A stretch of 64,000 bases of DNA from Forficula auricularia (taxonomy: Eukaryota; Arthropoda; Insecta; Dermaptera; Forficulidae): assembly GCA_024734495.1 (NCBI GenBank), contig JALMQS010000153.1, positions 15,174,789 to 15,238,788 on the forward strand, in the 5' to 3' direction. The position numbers and the translations under genes are program-made. The first letter of the stretch is position 1; each line of letters begins with the position of its first letter. Shown here in pieces: positions 32,040-42,670 of this stretch. The notes beneath the pieces are model-generated. The model worked only from the letters and a program-made list of their open reading frames with translations, had not been told where the DNA came from and did not search any database.

Positions 32040-32222
32040 AAAATGTTTTATTATTTTACATTTATTCAGTTAAATCGACGTTTCGAGATTTATTCTCTCC
32101 TTCTTCAACAAAAGTCACTCAAATCATAATTACTTTCATTGACTTTTTGTTACCCTGAAGAAGGAGAGAATAAATCTCCGAAACGTCGGTTTAACGAATA
32201 AATGTAAAATAATAAAACCATT
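32040..32222. mobile_element. Foldback carrying two opposed hammerhead-like motifs
   Basis: The left arm is TTTTATTATTTTACATTTAT, CGACGTTTCGAGATTTATTC, TCTCCTTCTTCA. The right arm is CTGAAGAAGGAGAGAATAAA, TCTCCGAAACGTCGGTTTAA, CGAATAAATGTAAAATAATA. The spacer is about 45 bp and contains AGTCACTCAAATCATAAT. The left-arm motif (minus strand, 32077-32108) has TTGA instead of CTGA and a lost base in stem II; the right-arm motif is intact. Confidence 0.75.
32149..32195 (+). ncRNA. Hammerhead-like motif, copy 2 (best preserved)
   Basis: Reading + strand: GTTACC, CTGAAGA (32155-32161), A, GGAGA, loop GAATAAA, TCTCC, GAAAC, GTC (32185-32187), GGTTTAAC. Stem II is GGAGA/TCTCC. Stem I can form as ACC/GGT and, across a TT bulge, GTT/AAC. 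The core matches CUGANGA and GAAA, and GTC is a permitted cleavage triplet. Stem III would be only ACGT, which is self-complementary, so a dimer would be needed. The extra A after CTGAAGA departs from the consensus. Confidence 0.45.
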
Positions 32223-32242
32223 TAAGTCTTATTTTACAACAT

Positions 32243-32445
32243 ATAGACCCATGGTTAAAGTTCATGCCTTCTAATCAAGCTAGCGTGGGTTCAAGTCCGA
32301 CTCGCTGCAAATATTTGACCGGTTATAATCTGATTCCTTCAAGGCAAGGCAATGGGAGAAGATACTCTCCATAGTAATCGCCGACGCTCGGAATCGAGTT
32401 TGGTACTTGAAGAAGATGGACCCATAGAACTAATATTATCTGATT
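32243..32445 (+). repeat. tRNA-derived SINE-like repeat, second family
   Basis: CATGGTTAAAGTTCATGCC resembles an A box and GTGGGTTCAAGTCCGACTCG is a very good B box, with an anticodon-like CTTCTAATCAAG between them. A body of about 130 bp follows (CAATGGGAGAAGATACTCTC, CGCCGACGCTCGGAATCG). ATGGACCCATAG near its end repeats ATAGACCCATGG at its start, possibly a target duplication of about 8 bp (GACCCAT). Confidence 0.6.
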
Positions 32446-35400
32446 TAACGTTGCTCAATTCTACCAGGCAGATAAACACAAATTTGTTGTAAAAACTATC
32501 TTGTGTAGTATTTAAAAATTGAAAATTGTGTATACATGGGATTTTATTTGATATGATTCTAGTTTTCTGATAAAAATAAACACAACTGTTTGCTACTTAT
32601 TTTTCAATACAAACTCAACCTAAATTATTTTATGATTGATCTACGTGTCTCAATATAATTTTACGTATAACATACGTTAATTATAACAAGAGAATTAAAA
32701 TTAATTATAAAGCTTGCTTTGGATTTGTACCCAAATAGTGGGAGTTAGTACATAAATACGAACAATCCAATAAAATATGTTTCTTCTAAAGCCGAAACAA
32801 AGACTAGGTAATTAAATTATGTGGTTGTAAGCATTCTTTTAATCAACCTCTTTAATTGTTTGATTCAATAGAGAAAGCTTTAAGAAACTTTTAGCAAGGT
32901 TACAGATAAAGAGTTTGTGTGGTAATGATCTGGCTTTGAAATAAAATCCTTGGAAAATCAAGATTTAGTACAAGTGAAAATATTAAAATTGTGGAATATT
33001 AGTGGATGCTCACCATTGAGAAGATTTATAATATATTCAAAGAAAAGATACCAAGAAAAGAACAAAACAGAAAATATACTTCTTATTTGGCTTATTTAGT
33101 AGAAAAGAATGAAAAATCAAAATCTTCAAGCAAACTATACTCCAAATATATTCCATGCTTAAATAAACTGTTGTGGAAAATTATCTCATCTTTTATAAAT
33201 CCAACTTTGTTGTATTGAATTTCATATTATTTTAACAAAAACAAATAAATCATTATAAGAAAATAAATGAATTATAAAAACTCATAAATTAGTATTTAAA
33301 ATAAATTAAATAATTTTCGATGTTAAAACGAATTAGATCAGTTTTCATTTGTACTTTACCATACAGGGTATGGTCAAGTATTATATTTTAGTAATGATGC
33401 GATAATTTTGCACAGCAGTTTATATTTTTATTCTTCATTCATTATGTGTTACCAGAAAATTACAATGTGTCGTTTTTTATTTTAATATATAATGATCGTG
33501 CAAAAAATATAATAAGCGTTATAAGTACGGTGACCATATTTTTTGGGGAGAAAATAAAGGTCATATCGAAGAAAATAAAAAAAAATACCTTATAAAATTC
33601 ATAAGTTTATAACATTTAGTAGCATACAACAATTCATACATTAAAATTTTAAACAATCTTAATTAATACACATACTCACACATTGTAAAGATTTAAATAA
33701 GATTAATTTTGATACTTTGCAATCGTTCAATATGTGGGCAGCACAATTAACGCCTATCAATTTATGTTTACTTGATTGTTGCAATTTAAATAAAACATTA
33801 TTCTTTCCTTTTCTCTGGGAACCACCAAAATTGCTGTTGGTTTGCCAGGACACAAAGAGACTAATTTATTAGTAATTTCTTGACAGTGATTTTTTGATGC
33901 AATTTGTTATAATATATCTGAAGTTTCTCCAGAAGGATTATTTATATTCAAAACGTTTACTCTGCGCATTGGGTAAAAAATATCTGACCAGAATTGTGCA
34001 CACTTTAGTACATGTATTACCATGATTCAACAATCCGAATAAATAGTTATATGGGTCAACTTTACAAAATAAGGGAAAATAAATAAAGTTAGAGGTCAGG
34101 GTAGTGAAATAAAAAACTATTCTCTTAAATAAAAGACGTATGGTCACCATAGTTATAAGTGATATCTCATTTGTACATATTTAGGATAATATTCACTGAG
34201 ATGTCGAGGTATATCCGCGGAATAAATAAAAAAAGCCCATAAACCCTATACTTAAATAGCCATAAAACAGACGAACTGAGTTATAGGTACACAAAATCAT
34301 CACATCACAGCCACTATATAGAATGCACTACTGGATATGCGTGTTCCAGTGTGATTGCGATATATGCTCAGTCGGTGTGTCAAAACAGTAAAAAGCACTA
34401 ACCGCTCTTAATATTTAAATAACCATTCCATGCATTCAGAGTAAAATTAAGGATTTTGTGATTTGTTTTTGAGTTGAAAGTTGGTTTTTATCACAATCGA
34501 ATTCTCTGTCACGCCGATTAGTAAGCGTCTATCTGGTATACACATGGTATCAATTAGTTAGTATTTAGACCGAAAAATTCCATTAAAAAGTGATTATACT
34601 AAAGCCCAAAAGAAAAGGATCATTATGTGCTTGTAAAATATTTTTTAATCTCATTTAAATTATTTTAACAATCATAATAGTCAAGTGTATTACCTAAACC
34701 TACTGCTAATGCGAAGCTTTCAATAATATCTATCATTCCATAACTATTACACACCATTTCTATATAATATATTCCAACATTTAATATTAACATGCCACAT
34801 AATATGCAAATTATTGTATTATTCATTCTAGAATCATGTATTTTTCTAAAACAATTACTACCATAAAGAAAACAATGATTACTAAAAAAATACATGTCTG
34901 GTATAATTTTAATTTAATCTACATTTTGGGTTTTTAATTCTCGATGCCAAGTTTGTTAATATAAAAATAAAATAATAAATTAGATTAATTTTTCGACTGT
35001 AATTCATATTTAGATTAAATTCAGTTATTATTTAGAAATACATATAAGAAAAGCTAAATATGATCAATAAATAATATCAATTATTAAATAACGGTTAGTA
35101 CAATACAGTTTACAACAGGCATGGTTACCCGGAATTCTTTTTCGAAAATATCAGAATTAAAAAAAATATATATATATAGAAACATATTAATAATAACGTA
35201 TTGGAATAAAAGTATTATAATTTATAAATTTTAAAGGATATTAGATTTTAGTAAATTTGTAATTATATTTAATGTCGGATAGATGATTTTGGGAGGGGAG
35301 GGACATATTCTGCATACGCGTGGAGGGCCTTGTTTTTGCCAATTATCTCTCTATAATACGCAGAATAAATAGATTGGATGAACTCCATTGAAAATCTAGA

Positions 35401-35970
35401 GATAATTAAAAAAATTATATATATAAAAAAATAGTCGGAAAGTGTTTGAAAAGTGGAGTGATTTATTAAATTCGTCCTCCGATTATCGGCTTCAATTATT
35501 GGTAAATAATTTGATCGAAAAAGCAATATTCATTATTTTTTCTCATTTGATGGTAGGTGTAGTAATTAAAATTAGCGTTTTATTAAATTGTGTGTTGGAT
35601 TTAATATTTTACTAATTATATTATAAATTGAAAAAAAAAGGAAAAAGAGCGTAGGAAATTTTTCTTTAATTTAGTATCATTTTGTTTATTCGTTATCATT
35701 ATTATTAATTAGCCTTTTAAATGTATATTTTTCGAATATTTTCATATCAATGCTTAAAATGTAATTTACTGGACATTCTATTGTCTCTTTAATGCGTATT
35801 TATGTTCATTTCATTAATTAGTTTAAAGCAATTATGAGTGAATTTATTTGAAAAAATAAAATCATTACTGAAAAAATGTTTTTATGCAAAGAGGATGAAA
35901 AATTAAAATTTCCAGGCGGTTTAAGTTCCTTATAATTAGAATATATATAAATAAATATGAATTTAAAATT
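32446..35970. other. No gene seen
   Basis: AT-rich DNA. Short ORFs at 33006, 33659, 33938, 34665 and 35269 have no motif, no codon bias and no splice context that I can support. Confidence 0.6.
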
Positions 35971-35975
35971 GAATT

Positions 35976-36090
35976 CCCCCTGTGTACCGAGGTTAGAATT
36001 GATCCACAGTATCCCCTGCTTGTCGTAAGAGGCGACTAAAAGGGGTCGAGTGTAGTCTTGACTCCCGCACTTCGTAAAAAAACATGTTCG
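35976..36090 (+). repeat. Dispersed repeat with CCCCTGCTTGTCGTAAGAGG core, copy 1
   Basis: About 115 bp: CCCCCTGTGTACCGAGGTTA, GAATTGATCCACAGTATCCC, the core, CGACTAAAAGGGGTCGAGTG and CTTGACTCCCGCACTTCGTA. A second copy is at 60385-60510. The core is much better conserved than the flanks. It looks like the conserved central domain of a SINE family, but no pol III promoter is clear in either copy. Confidence 0.7.
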
Positions 36091-36183
36091 AAGATTTCAA
36101 GAAAATATAGGAGAACGGAAATATTAACTGAAATGATGATGCTTACGAAAAACTGACTTATAAATATAAATTTGTGCTATTCC

Positions 36184-36349
36184 CGAGGGGTTAACCGCGA
36201 TTGGAATTACGTGTACACCGTCTTTGGAATTATTTGGAATTACTTTGGAATTCATTAGATAATCTATTGTCATCTATTGTATTCTACTTGGAAATGAAAG
36301 TGGAAAAGGAAGTAAGTGTACACGATTTTAGGTCGCGGTTCACCCCTCG
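36184..36349. mobile_element. CGAGGGGT TIR element with perfect 8-bp target duplication, copy C
   Basis: The ends are CGAGGGGTTAACCGCGATTG and, on the other strand, CGAGGGGTGAACCGCGACCT. It is flanked by GCTATTCC on both sides (36176-36183 and 36350-36357), an exact 8-bp duplication. The 166-bp interior has GTGTACAC near each end and diverged GGAATT units. Relative to copies A and B it has a shorter, degenerate minisatellite. No ORF. Confidence 0.88.
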
Positions 36350-36358
36350 GCTATTCCT

Positions 36359-36466
36359 ATGCATGAAGAGATGAACAAGATCTTTGAGGATTTGGCGTCA
36401 GAAATTAGAGAGCAGCTGCACGAGATTGAAGTGTTTGGGGTGAAATTCTTGGGGTTCCAATTGTAA
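36359..36466 (+). pseudogene. Short coding-like fragment next to the TIR element
   Basis: ATG CAT GAA GAG ATG opens a 35-codon frame: MHEEMNKIFEDLASEIREQL, then HEIEVFGVKFLGFQL and TAA. Base composition is far richer in G than the surroundings, and the first part would form an amphipathic acidic helix. Removing the TIR element does not extend the frame, as a TAA lies upstream. I do not recognise it; it may be an exon remnant. Confidence 0.3.
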
Positions 36467-37515
36467 GGATGATAATTTTAAAGTAAGATTATATATAGAA
36501 TTGCAAAAATAGATATTAATTAAATAGGTTATTTAGCTAATTACTAATTATTTTTGAAAACCAATCAGGGTTTTTTAATGTACTATGATGCTTGTTAGTT
36601 GGTCACAATTTCGATTTCTTTAATTTCATATGTAGTTCTTAATAAAGTGAAATATTTAGATAAAAGAGTAATTTTAGAATTTATAAAAATTTTGAATAAA
36701 GAAGTGGAAGAAAAATGGAGCTTTCTGCGGATGATATTCGGATAGAATAAAATATAATTTTTATTGATTCTCAGAGAAAGGATATTCTCATAAAGTAGAG
36801 ATCCTCAACGTTTTTTTTTCAATTAACCCTTTCAATAATTTCATAAAATACCATTCAACCCTTTCCATGACTTTCTAACTCAAAAAGTGTATTTCAAATA
36901 ATATGCTTTTAATATTGAAAATATAAGATATCATATTTCAATTTAGAGATAAAGATAAGTAATATTTACTTAATTAATGAAAAAGGTGAGGGTTTTTTTG
37001 CCATTTCTTTAATACCACCCTTTTATTCAACCCCTGTCATAGAACTTTTAAGGTAAATTTACATATTGTGTTTTGCAAGTTTTTCATAGTATATAAACAA
37101 ATTAAAGTGATAAATATAAGCAGAAAAAAAAAGTTTGAAAACCTAATTTTAAAAAAATAGAGAACAAATCTTTTTAATCTAGCCTTTTGATGGTTAAAGA
37201 ATAATTCAAAATAATTAGTTTTGAAGTAATGTGTAGACTCTAGAGCATAAGATTAATTTTCATGTTTTATTTGGGGTAGAGAAGGGAAGAACAATCAATC
37301 ACAGCCAGCTTATGGCTAGAGCCGTCTTAGTAATAAATTTAATAATAATAATGTATTCAAAATTTATATTCTTATTTAAATAACTTGACAAAATTTCAAT
37401 TAAATATTTTAATAAACTAGGTTTTAAAATAAATTAATTCAATGAAATGAAATTTGAAAACTTTTGTAGTTTGTTTATACTTCCGAGAGGAATAATCCCT
37501 GTGCGATGCCCCCCG
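36467..37515. other. No gene seen
   Basis: AT-rich DNA with no recognised repeat ends or credible ORFs. Confidence 0.6.
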
Positions 37516-37523
37516 CCTATATA

Positions 37524-37933
37524 TCCTATACTACTAAAGCGCATTTGTGCCTGCCTCTGTATGTATGTATGTATCTATGTCCGTCCCCAACAAAAGTAGT
37601 CGTGTGGGTGGGGGTTCTGGGTGGGTTTCGGGGGGGGGGGGGAGGAGTGAGGTTCGAGTGGGGTCCAGGAGTCGTCATGGTTACAAATTTAAATGAAATT
37701 ATCTATATATATAAAATTAAGGTTTTGTGTGTACATTGGGGTAGTGGTGTTGGGGGGGGGGGGGAGGTTCGAGAGGTGAGGGTCCAGGGGTCGTCGTGGT
37801 TACTAATTTAAATGAAATTATCTATATAAAAAATTAAGGTTGTCTGTACATTGGGGTGGTGGGGTGGGTGGGGGTGCTAAGTGGGTTTCGGGGTGGGGTC
37901 CAGGGGCGTCCCAAACGCGGGCCTTGCAGCTAG
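37524..37933 (+). mobile_element. Helitron-like non-autonomous element
   Basis: It begins TCCTATACTACTAAAGCGC after an A and ends GCAGCTAG before a T, which fits Helitron insertion between A and T with a TC 5' end and a CTRR 3' end. A short hairpin GCGT-CCCAA-ACGC lies about 15 bp before the CTAG. The interior has three diverged G-rich units of about 125 bp, each with ATTAAGGTT, a G run of up to 14, GGTCCAGG and GTCGT. The 101-codon glycine/valine ORF is a repeat artefact. Confidence 0.6.
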
Positions 37934-38530
37934 TATTATATATATTGTCTAGATTTCAAATTTTTATTTTTAAATAATTTTTCTCGCTAAGCGTTTTAAA
38001 AATAATTTTATATATTATTCAAATTGTTTCGACCAAGACTATTAAATATGAATATATATGTTCATTTTTATTAATTACTTTTAAAGCAATGTATCTATAA
38101 TAAATAGCCCGTGTACTGGTATATCAAATTAAATTTAGATTATGATTTCAAAAATTATATCAATATTTTAAGCTTGAATTTATTTAAGAGTAAAAATAAA
38201 CTAAATTGATGTAGAATTTATAATAAAAAAGTATATTCGTTCATTTATTTCCCGGGGCGTACCAAGCTTTTGACTTTTAACTCATTAAAATGTTTGGTTT
38301 TATTCCGCAGATCACACAAACATTTTCAATTTACTTTCCTAACATTTTTTTTTTAATTTATCCACAAACGAATATTTTCTCATTAAATTTTATATTAAAT
38401 TTTTTATTACTTAATTTTTAGTATATATATTTTATAGAGAGAGAGATAAAAATTAGCTTATTTTTTAATATAAATTTTTATTTTTTGAGATTATATTTGC
38501 TTAAAGAATAATATTTGAAGAAAATATTGA

Positions 38531-38556
38531 CGATCCCACCTCCACCCGGACATTGT
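38531..38556. repeat. Short dispersed motif CCCACCTCCACCCGGACATT
   Basis: The motif, followed by GTC, occurs here and at about 50714-50736 in otherwise extremely AT-rich DNA. Nothing else around the two sites aligns obviously; it may be the end of a dispersed repeat. Confidence 0.55.
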
Positions 38557-38888
38557 CTATATATAGGTAGTTCTAATAGATAGTTTGTTTGTTTGTATGT
38601 TTAACGTTTTGCAAATGTAAGATAATATTATTATTATATCTCAATTAATAATAGGTATCTTAAAAATTGATCTATAGAGTTGTCTTTTATCAAAAAAATG
38701 ATTTAAATTGTAGTAAAATAGAATTAATGTATCAACATTTCGGGAACAGGGTTTTCTCTTTATTAATAAAAATCTTTAATATCAGTAAATAAATTGAAAA
38801 CTAGCTAATGTTTTGAAAAATAAATTCCGAAATTCCAGCTTCAGTAGATATTTCATCAATTTTATATTTACTTAAGAAAAAACAAATT

Positions 38889-39022
38889 AAAGGCCGGAAT
38901 CAAAGATGTTATTATAGATATGTTCAATTTAAATGTCAGAAGGGTTCAGCCTTCTCGGGAGTCGGATCCTTCTGACAAATAAATTGAACATATCTATAAT
39001 AACATCCTTTATTCCGGCTTTT
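38889..39022. mobile_element. Hairpin element with about 55-bp arms
   Basis: AAAGGCCGGAATCAAAGATG, TTATTATAGATATGTTCAAT and GTCAGAAGG are matched on the right by CCTTCTGAC, ATTGAACATATCTATAATAA and CATCCTTTATTCCGGCTTTT. The loop is about 22 bases and GC-rich (TTCAGCCTTCTCGGGAGTCG). It resembles a foldback MITE; no target duplication was identified. Confidence 0.85.
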
Positions 39023-39448
39023 AATTTCTTAATTAACTCACATTAAACATTTTCAATGATACATGAAATATTGTTCGCAAAACGTTTAATTACACAAATA
39101 CTGATTGTTTATTATAAAATAAGTCTATTTATTTTTATTATATTTTGTATGATAAATAAGAGGTAAATGTATTTAACCAAAATAATTACATGCGAATTTA
39201 GGAAATGAAATAAAACATTTTATTTATTTATTTTATTTATTTCATACGCAAGATGGTGAGAGAAAATTTACTTTATTATCGACATACTTTTCATTTTAAA
39301 ACCACGAGATTTTTGGTAGGTTATTTAGGATAGAGGGTTGTATGGTTTTCTTTTTATAGAGAGATGCTAGGGGCCTAATATTGCGTTGTTTGATATATAA
39401 AAGTTTTATTCTTTTAATTGTAATTAAGAAAAATATTTAATAAACGAA

Positions 39449-40430
39449 TAAAATTTCGAAAGTGGGGGATTTGAACCCCCAGATCGTCCCAGGCTTTGCT
39501 TGTCCATCTAGCTTTTTTCGGATTTTTTTTGAATCTCCTATTCAAGAAATTAAAGCATGGGAATGGTTTCTCTATAGATAGGATTGTCTAATATAAGGGG
39601 GACGCAAACTTTAATTTTTACATTATATGCAAATCCTTTCCATATTAAAAAATAAATACAATTTTTTGGGAAAATCAAAAAAAAAAGATTTCGCGATCGT
39701 TATATAAATAAATGTGTAAAAGATAAAAAAAAAATAATATTTTTTGATTTTCATAAACAAAGCGTTACTTTTTTTCATTATACCTAAGAAATTTTTTTTT
39801 AATCTAATAGAATTGAAGGTTGAGGGATTTTAAGACACAAACGCACTCAGGCTTTGTTAATATAATACTTTTCAATTATTTTAGTTTTATTTGCCTCTTT
39901 TTTTCTGAAAACCGGATGAAGGAATGAATGACTAATTTAAGAGGCTTGGAGTTTTTCTTAATTTTTACAAGTCTACTAATTGTTTTTTTATTTAAGAAAA
40001 TAATTTTACGGGAAAGTTATTTAGATAAATAATAAAAGATCCTAATATTTATAGGTATAAAGTGTTATTTTTATAATTTTAATTTAAGAAAGTATTTTCA
40101 AGGAAAATGGAGGATTTGAACCCCCATTTTTTTTTTAGTTACGGTCATAAATATATGTATAAGATTGAGAGAATTAAAAACCCTAGTATTGCGTGATTTA
40201 ATAAATACAACTCTATGTTATCTTATAAAACTTAAGTAAAAAACAAGTATTTTATATTGTTCCAAATTTTAATATCAAGAGAGGATTTGAACCTCATCTT
40301 CGTCAAGCCCTAAATATTAGGTTATTTAGAAGAAAAACATGAATCTTTAAATTTTAACTAAAATAAATAAATTAGTAAGCTTTATATTGATCGAAATTTC
40401 AAAAGAAAATGTGGGATTTCTTACCCACAC
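39449..40430 (-). repeat. Series of B-box-like tRNA remnants
   Basis: The minus strand carries GGGGGTTCAAATCCCCCAC at about 39470, a decayed version at 39815, GGGGGTTCAAATCCTCCA at about 40112, GAGGTTCAAATCCTCTC at 40271 and a decayed GTGGGTAAGAAATCCCAC at 40409. Each has the sequence of a tRNA T arm. CAGGCTTTG(C/T)T occurs just to the right of the first two. The spacing shrinks from about 340 to 140 bp. Acceptor arms are not visible. Confidence 0.45.
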
Positions 40431-41979
40431 ATCCCTCGTGCTATTATCATGGTCTTGTAACTATAATTTTTTTGAGTAATATAATATATTGTCCTCGTTT
40501 AGCTATCATCGAAAGATAATTCTACCCTATCATTTAGATACGTTTACCTACGTCTTGGCAACTTATAGGTCTTCCTAAAAAAATATAAATTTAATTAAAA
40601 TTGGTGAATTATATATAGGTAATATATATTAATATAGGGCCGTAAATCTATTTTTTCTACTAGTTACCATTGTTTATAGTAGTGGGCAGAGTAGATATGG
40701 ATATTTTGAAATTCAATATCCCTAAGGGCTTTTTGGTTTACTCTTAATGTTTCAAGTGATAAGTTAAAGTTTAAATTCATTTTTTATATATAATAGAACG
40801 ATATTTTTTTTTAATTAACATTTGATAATTGGAAAAAAAATCCTTAAACTTTTCGGAATTTCCCTTTAGTTTTTCAATTAAAAATTTCCATACACGAGTA
40901 AATTTAACTTTTCAAATCGAATTTAAAATAAAATTATAGTAATTATTATCATTATAACGATATTTCCATTAACTATGGAATAATATAATTATATAGCTAT
41001 ATAAATTTCGATTAATATTATAATAACACCTCAAATTCATTTATAATACAATTTTACGACTTCCTAATTTAATTAACATTTATTTATAATCTATTATATA
41101 TAATAAAGAAATGTCAATTTAAATTTTAATGTTCTTTTTATCATCGGAAGTTTAATAGACAACTCTACAGACAATTATAGCCAATGTTCATATAATTTTT
41201 GAAGAAAATAAAAAAGGTGAACGTGGGAAATAAAAGAAAAAATACTTTAGAATTCCGAACCTGGTCATATTTAATAGTGAATTAATTTATACTTAATTTC
41301 TCATTCTTAAAAGTCATTATGAATATATATATAGATAGAAATAATATAGACAATGTCCTCGTCATTATATCTGTAAATTTTCACATCTGTCCTTAGGATG
41401 TTTTTTTTTACTATTATAATTTTTAGAATATAAAATATTTAGTAAAATTTATTAGATAGAAAAAACCTCTCCTTCTATTCTTAAAATTTCTACTTATCGG
41501 AAGGTATTTTTAATATATTTTTAGTTATTTGTAAATAAAAGAAATGTACCTAATCATATAATGGGATTAATTCACAAGATTATTCTTACGATTTTATTTT
41601 ATTTAACAAAAACTAAAATATTTGTACTTAGAATTTGCAATGATTTATTAATTTGAATAAATTTCTATTTAAATTTTTATGAACTCGGGCCATAAATGAG
41701 TTCAATAAATTTTAGTATCATTAGCTATTTCAATTATAATAATAGAAAAAAAAAAAATTTATACTGCAGACTATTCTTTTTCAACTTCGAAGTGAGACTA
41801 ATCAATTTTAAAATGAAAATAACCGATTTCAAAATGAGAATAATCAATTTCTAAATGAGATTTTGAAATTGATAATTTAATTTTTTTTTTTTTTAATTAA
41901 ATTTGAATAAGAATAGTCATAATTTGAAATTTAAAAGGTATAAATTGAATATCTGGAATTTTTAATTGCCCTGCCTTTA
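40431..41979. other. No gene seen
   Basis: Extremely AT-rich DNA, with no recognisable ORF or repeat boundary. Confidence 0.6.
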
Positions 41980-42059
41980 GTAGCTTTGCTTCCATCGAAC
42001 AGTGTATCAATGGTAAATTCTCCTTAACACTACAGTTTCAGTTAAAGATCCTAAAAGGG

Positions 42060-42612
42060 TATTTTACTTTATTAGCTTGAAAGAATAAGGGAGGATTGAT
42101 AATAGCTCCACTTTAAAGTGTGCCCTTTTCTTTTGTTTCTGCCCAGAATGTTAAGAGTCCTTTAGAAACTTAAGAGGCATTCACCAGCCCATCGAGAGAA
42201 ACCCCTAAAACGAATGGTATCCGGCAATATAGCGCCATTATGAAATCGGGTTTGTACTTTTAGCTTTAGATAATCGAAGTATTAATGCAATTCCCTGCGA
42301 TTGTTAGAGAAAGTCATAGAAATATGTGAAATCTTCAACAATTCTGCTTGTGAAATTCGACATTTCGTCAGTATTAGAGAATTACTTAAATAACACTCCA
42401 TCTTGGTAGAACTCGACTTCACTACAGTATTAGATGAAGAAATCTTATGAGGTTGAGTATGGATTGTACTCGCTAAGCCTGTCTTCTTCTTCAACTGTCC
42501 CGCTTGTGTAAGTAAGTGCCCACCAGTATCGGAAAGTATTTTTTGCACCATCTATCTTAACGGGCATTGGCTTCCACTGGAGTATCAATTGAAGAAGTCA
42601 TTGTGTTTCCCA
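42060..42612 (-). CDS. Unidentified coding-like island, 89-codon ORF at 42282-42551
   Basis: This island is clearly richer in G+C than everything for several kilobases around. On the minus strand it has a short frame MTSSIDTPVEANAR starting near 42604, then in a different frame an 89-residue ORF that starts MVQKILSDTGGHLLTQAGQL and ends MTFSNNRRELH with TAA, and about 210 bp on an AATAAA (42064-42079 region). The ORF is lysine/serine-rich with no membrane segment or known motif. The layout fits a single-exon transcript or a frameshifted retrocopy. I do not recognise the protein. Confidence 0.3.
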
Positions 42613-42670
42613 AAAGAGGGTTTATTTGTCTGAGTGATAATCATGCCCGTTTGTTAACTTTGAAAATTAG

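Noticed and set aside
37506..37811. 101-codon glycine/valine-rich ORF
   Set aside because: It is the translation of G-rich tandem units in the Helitron-like element.
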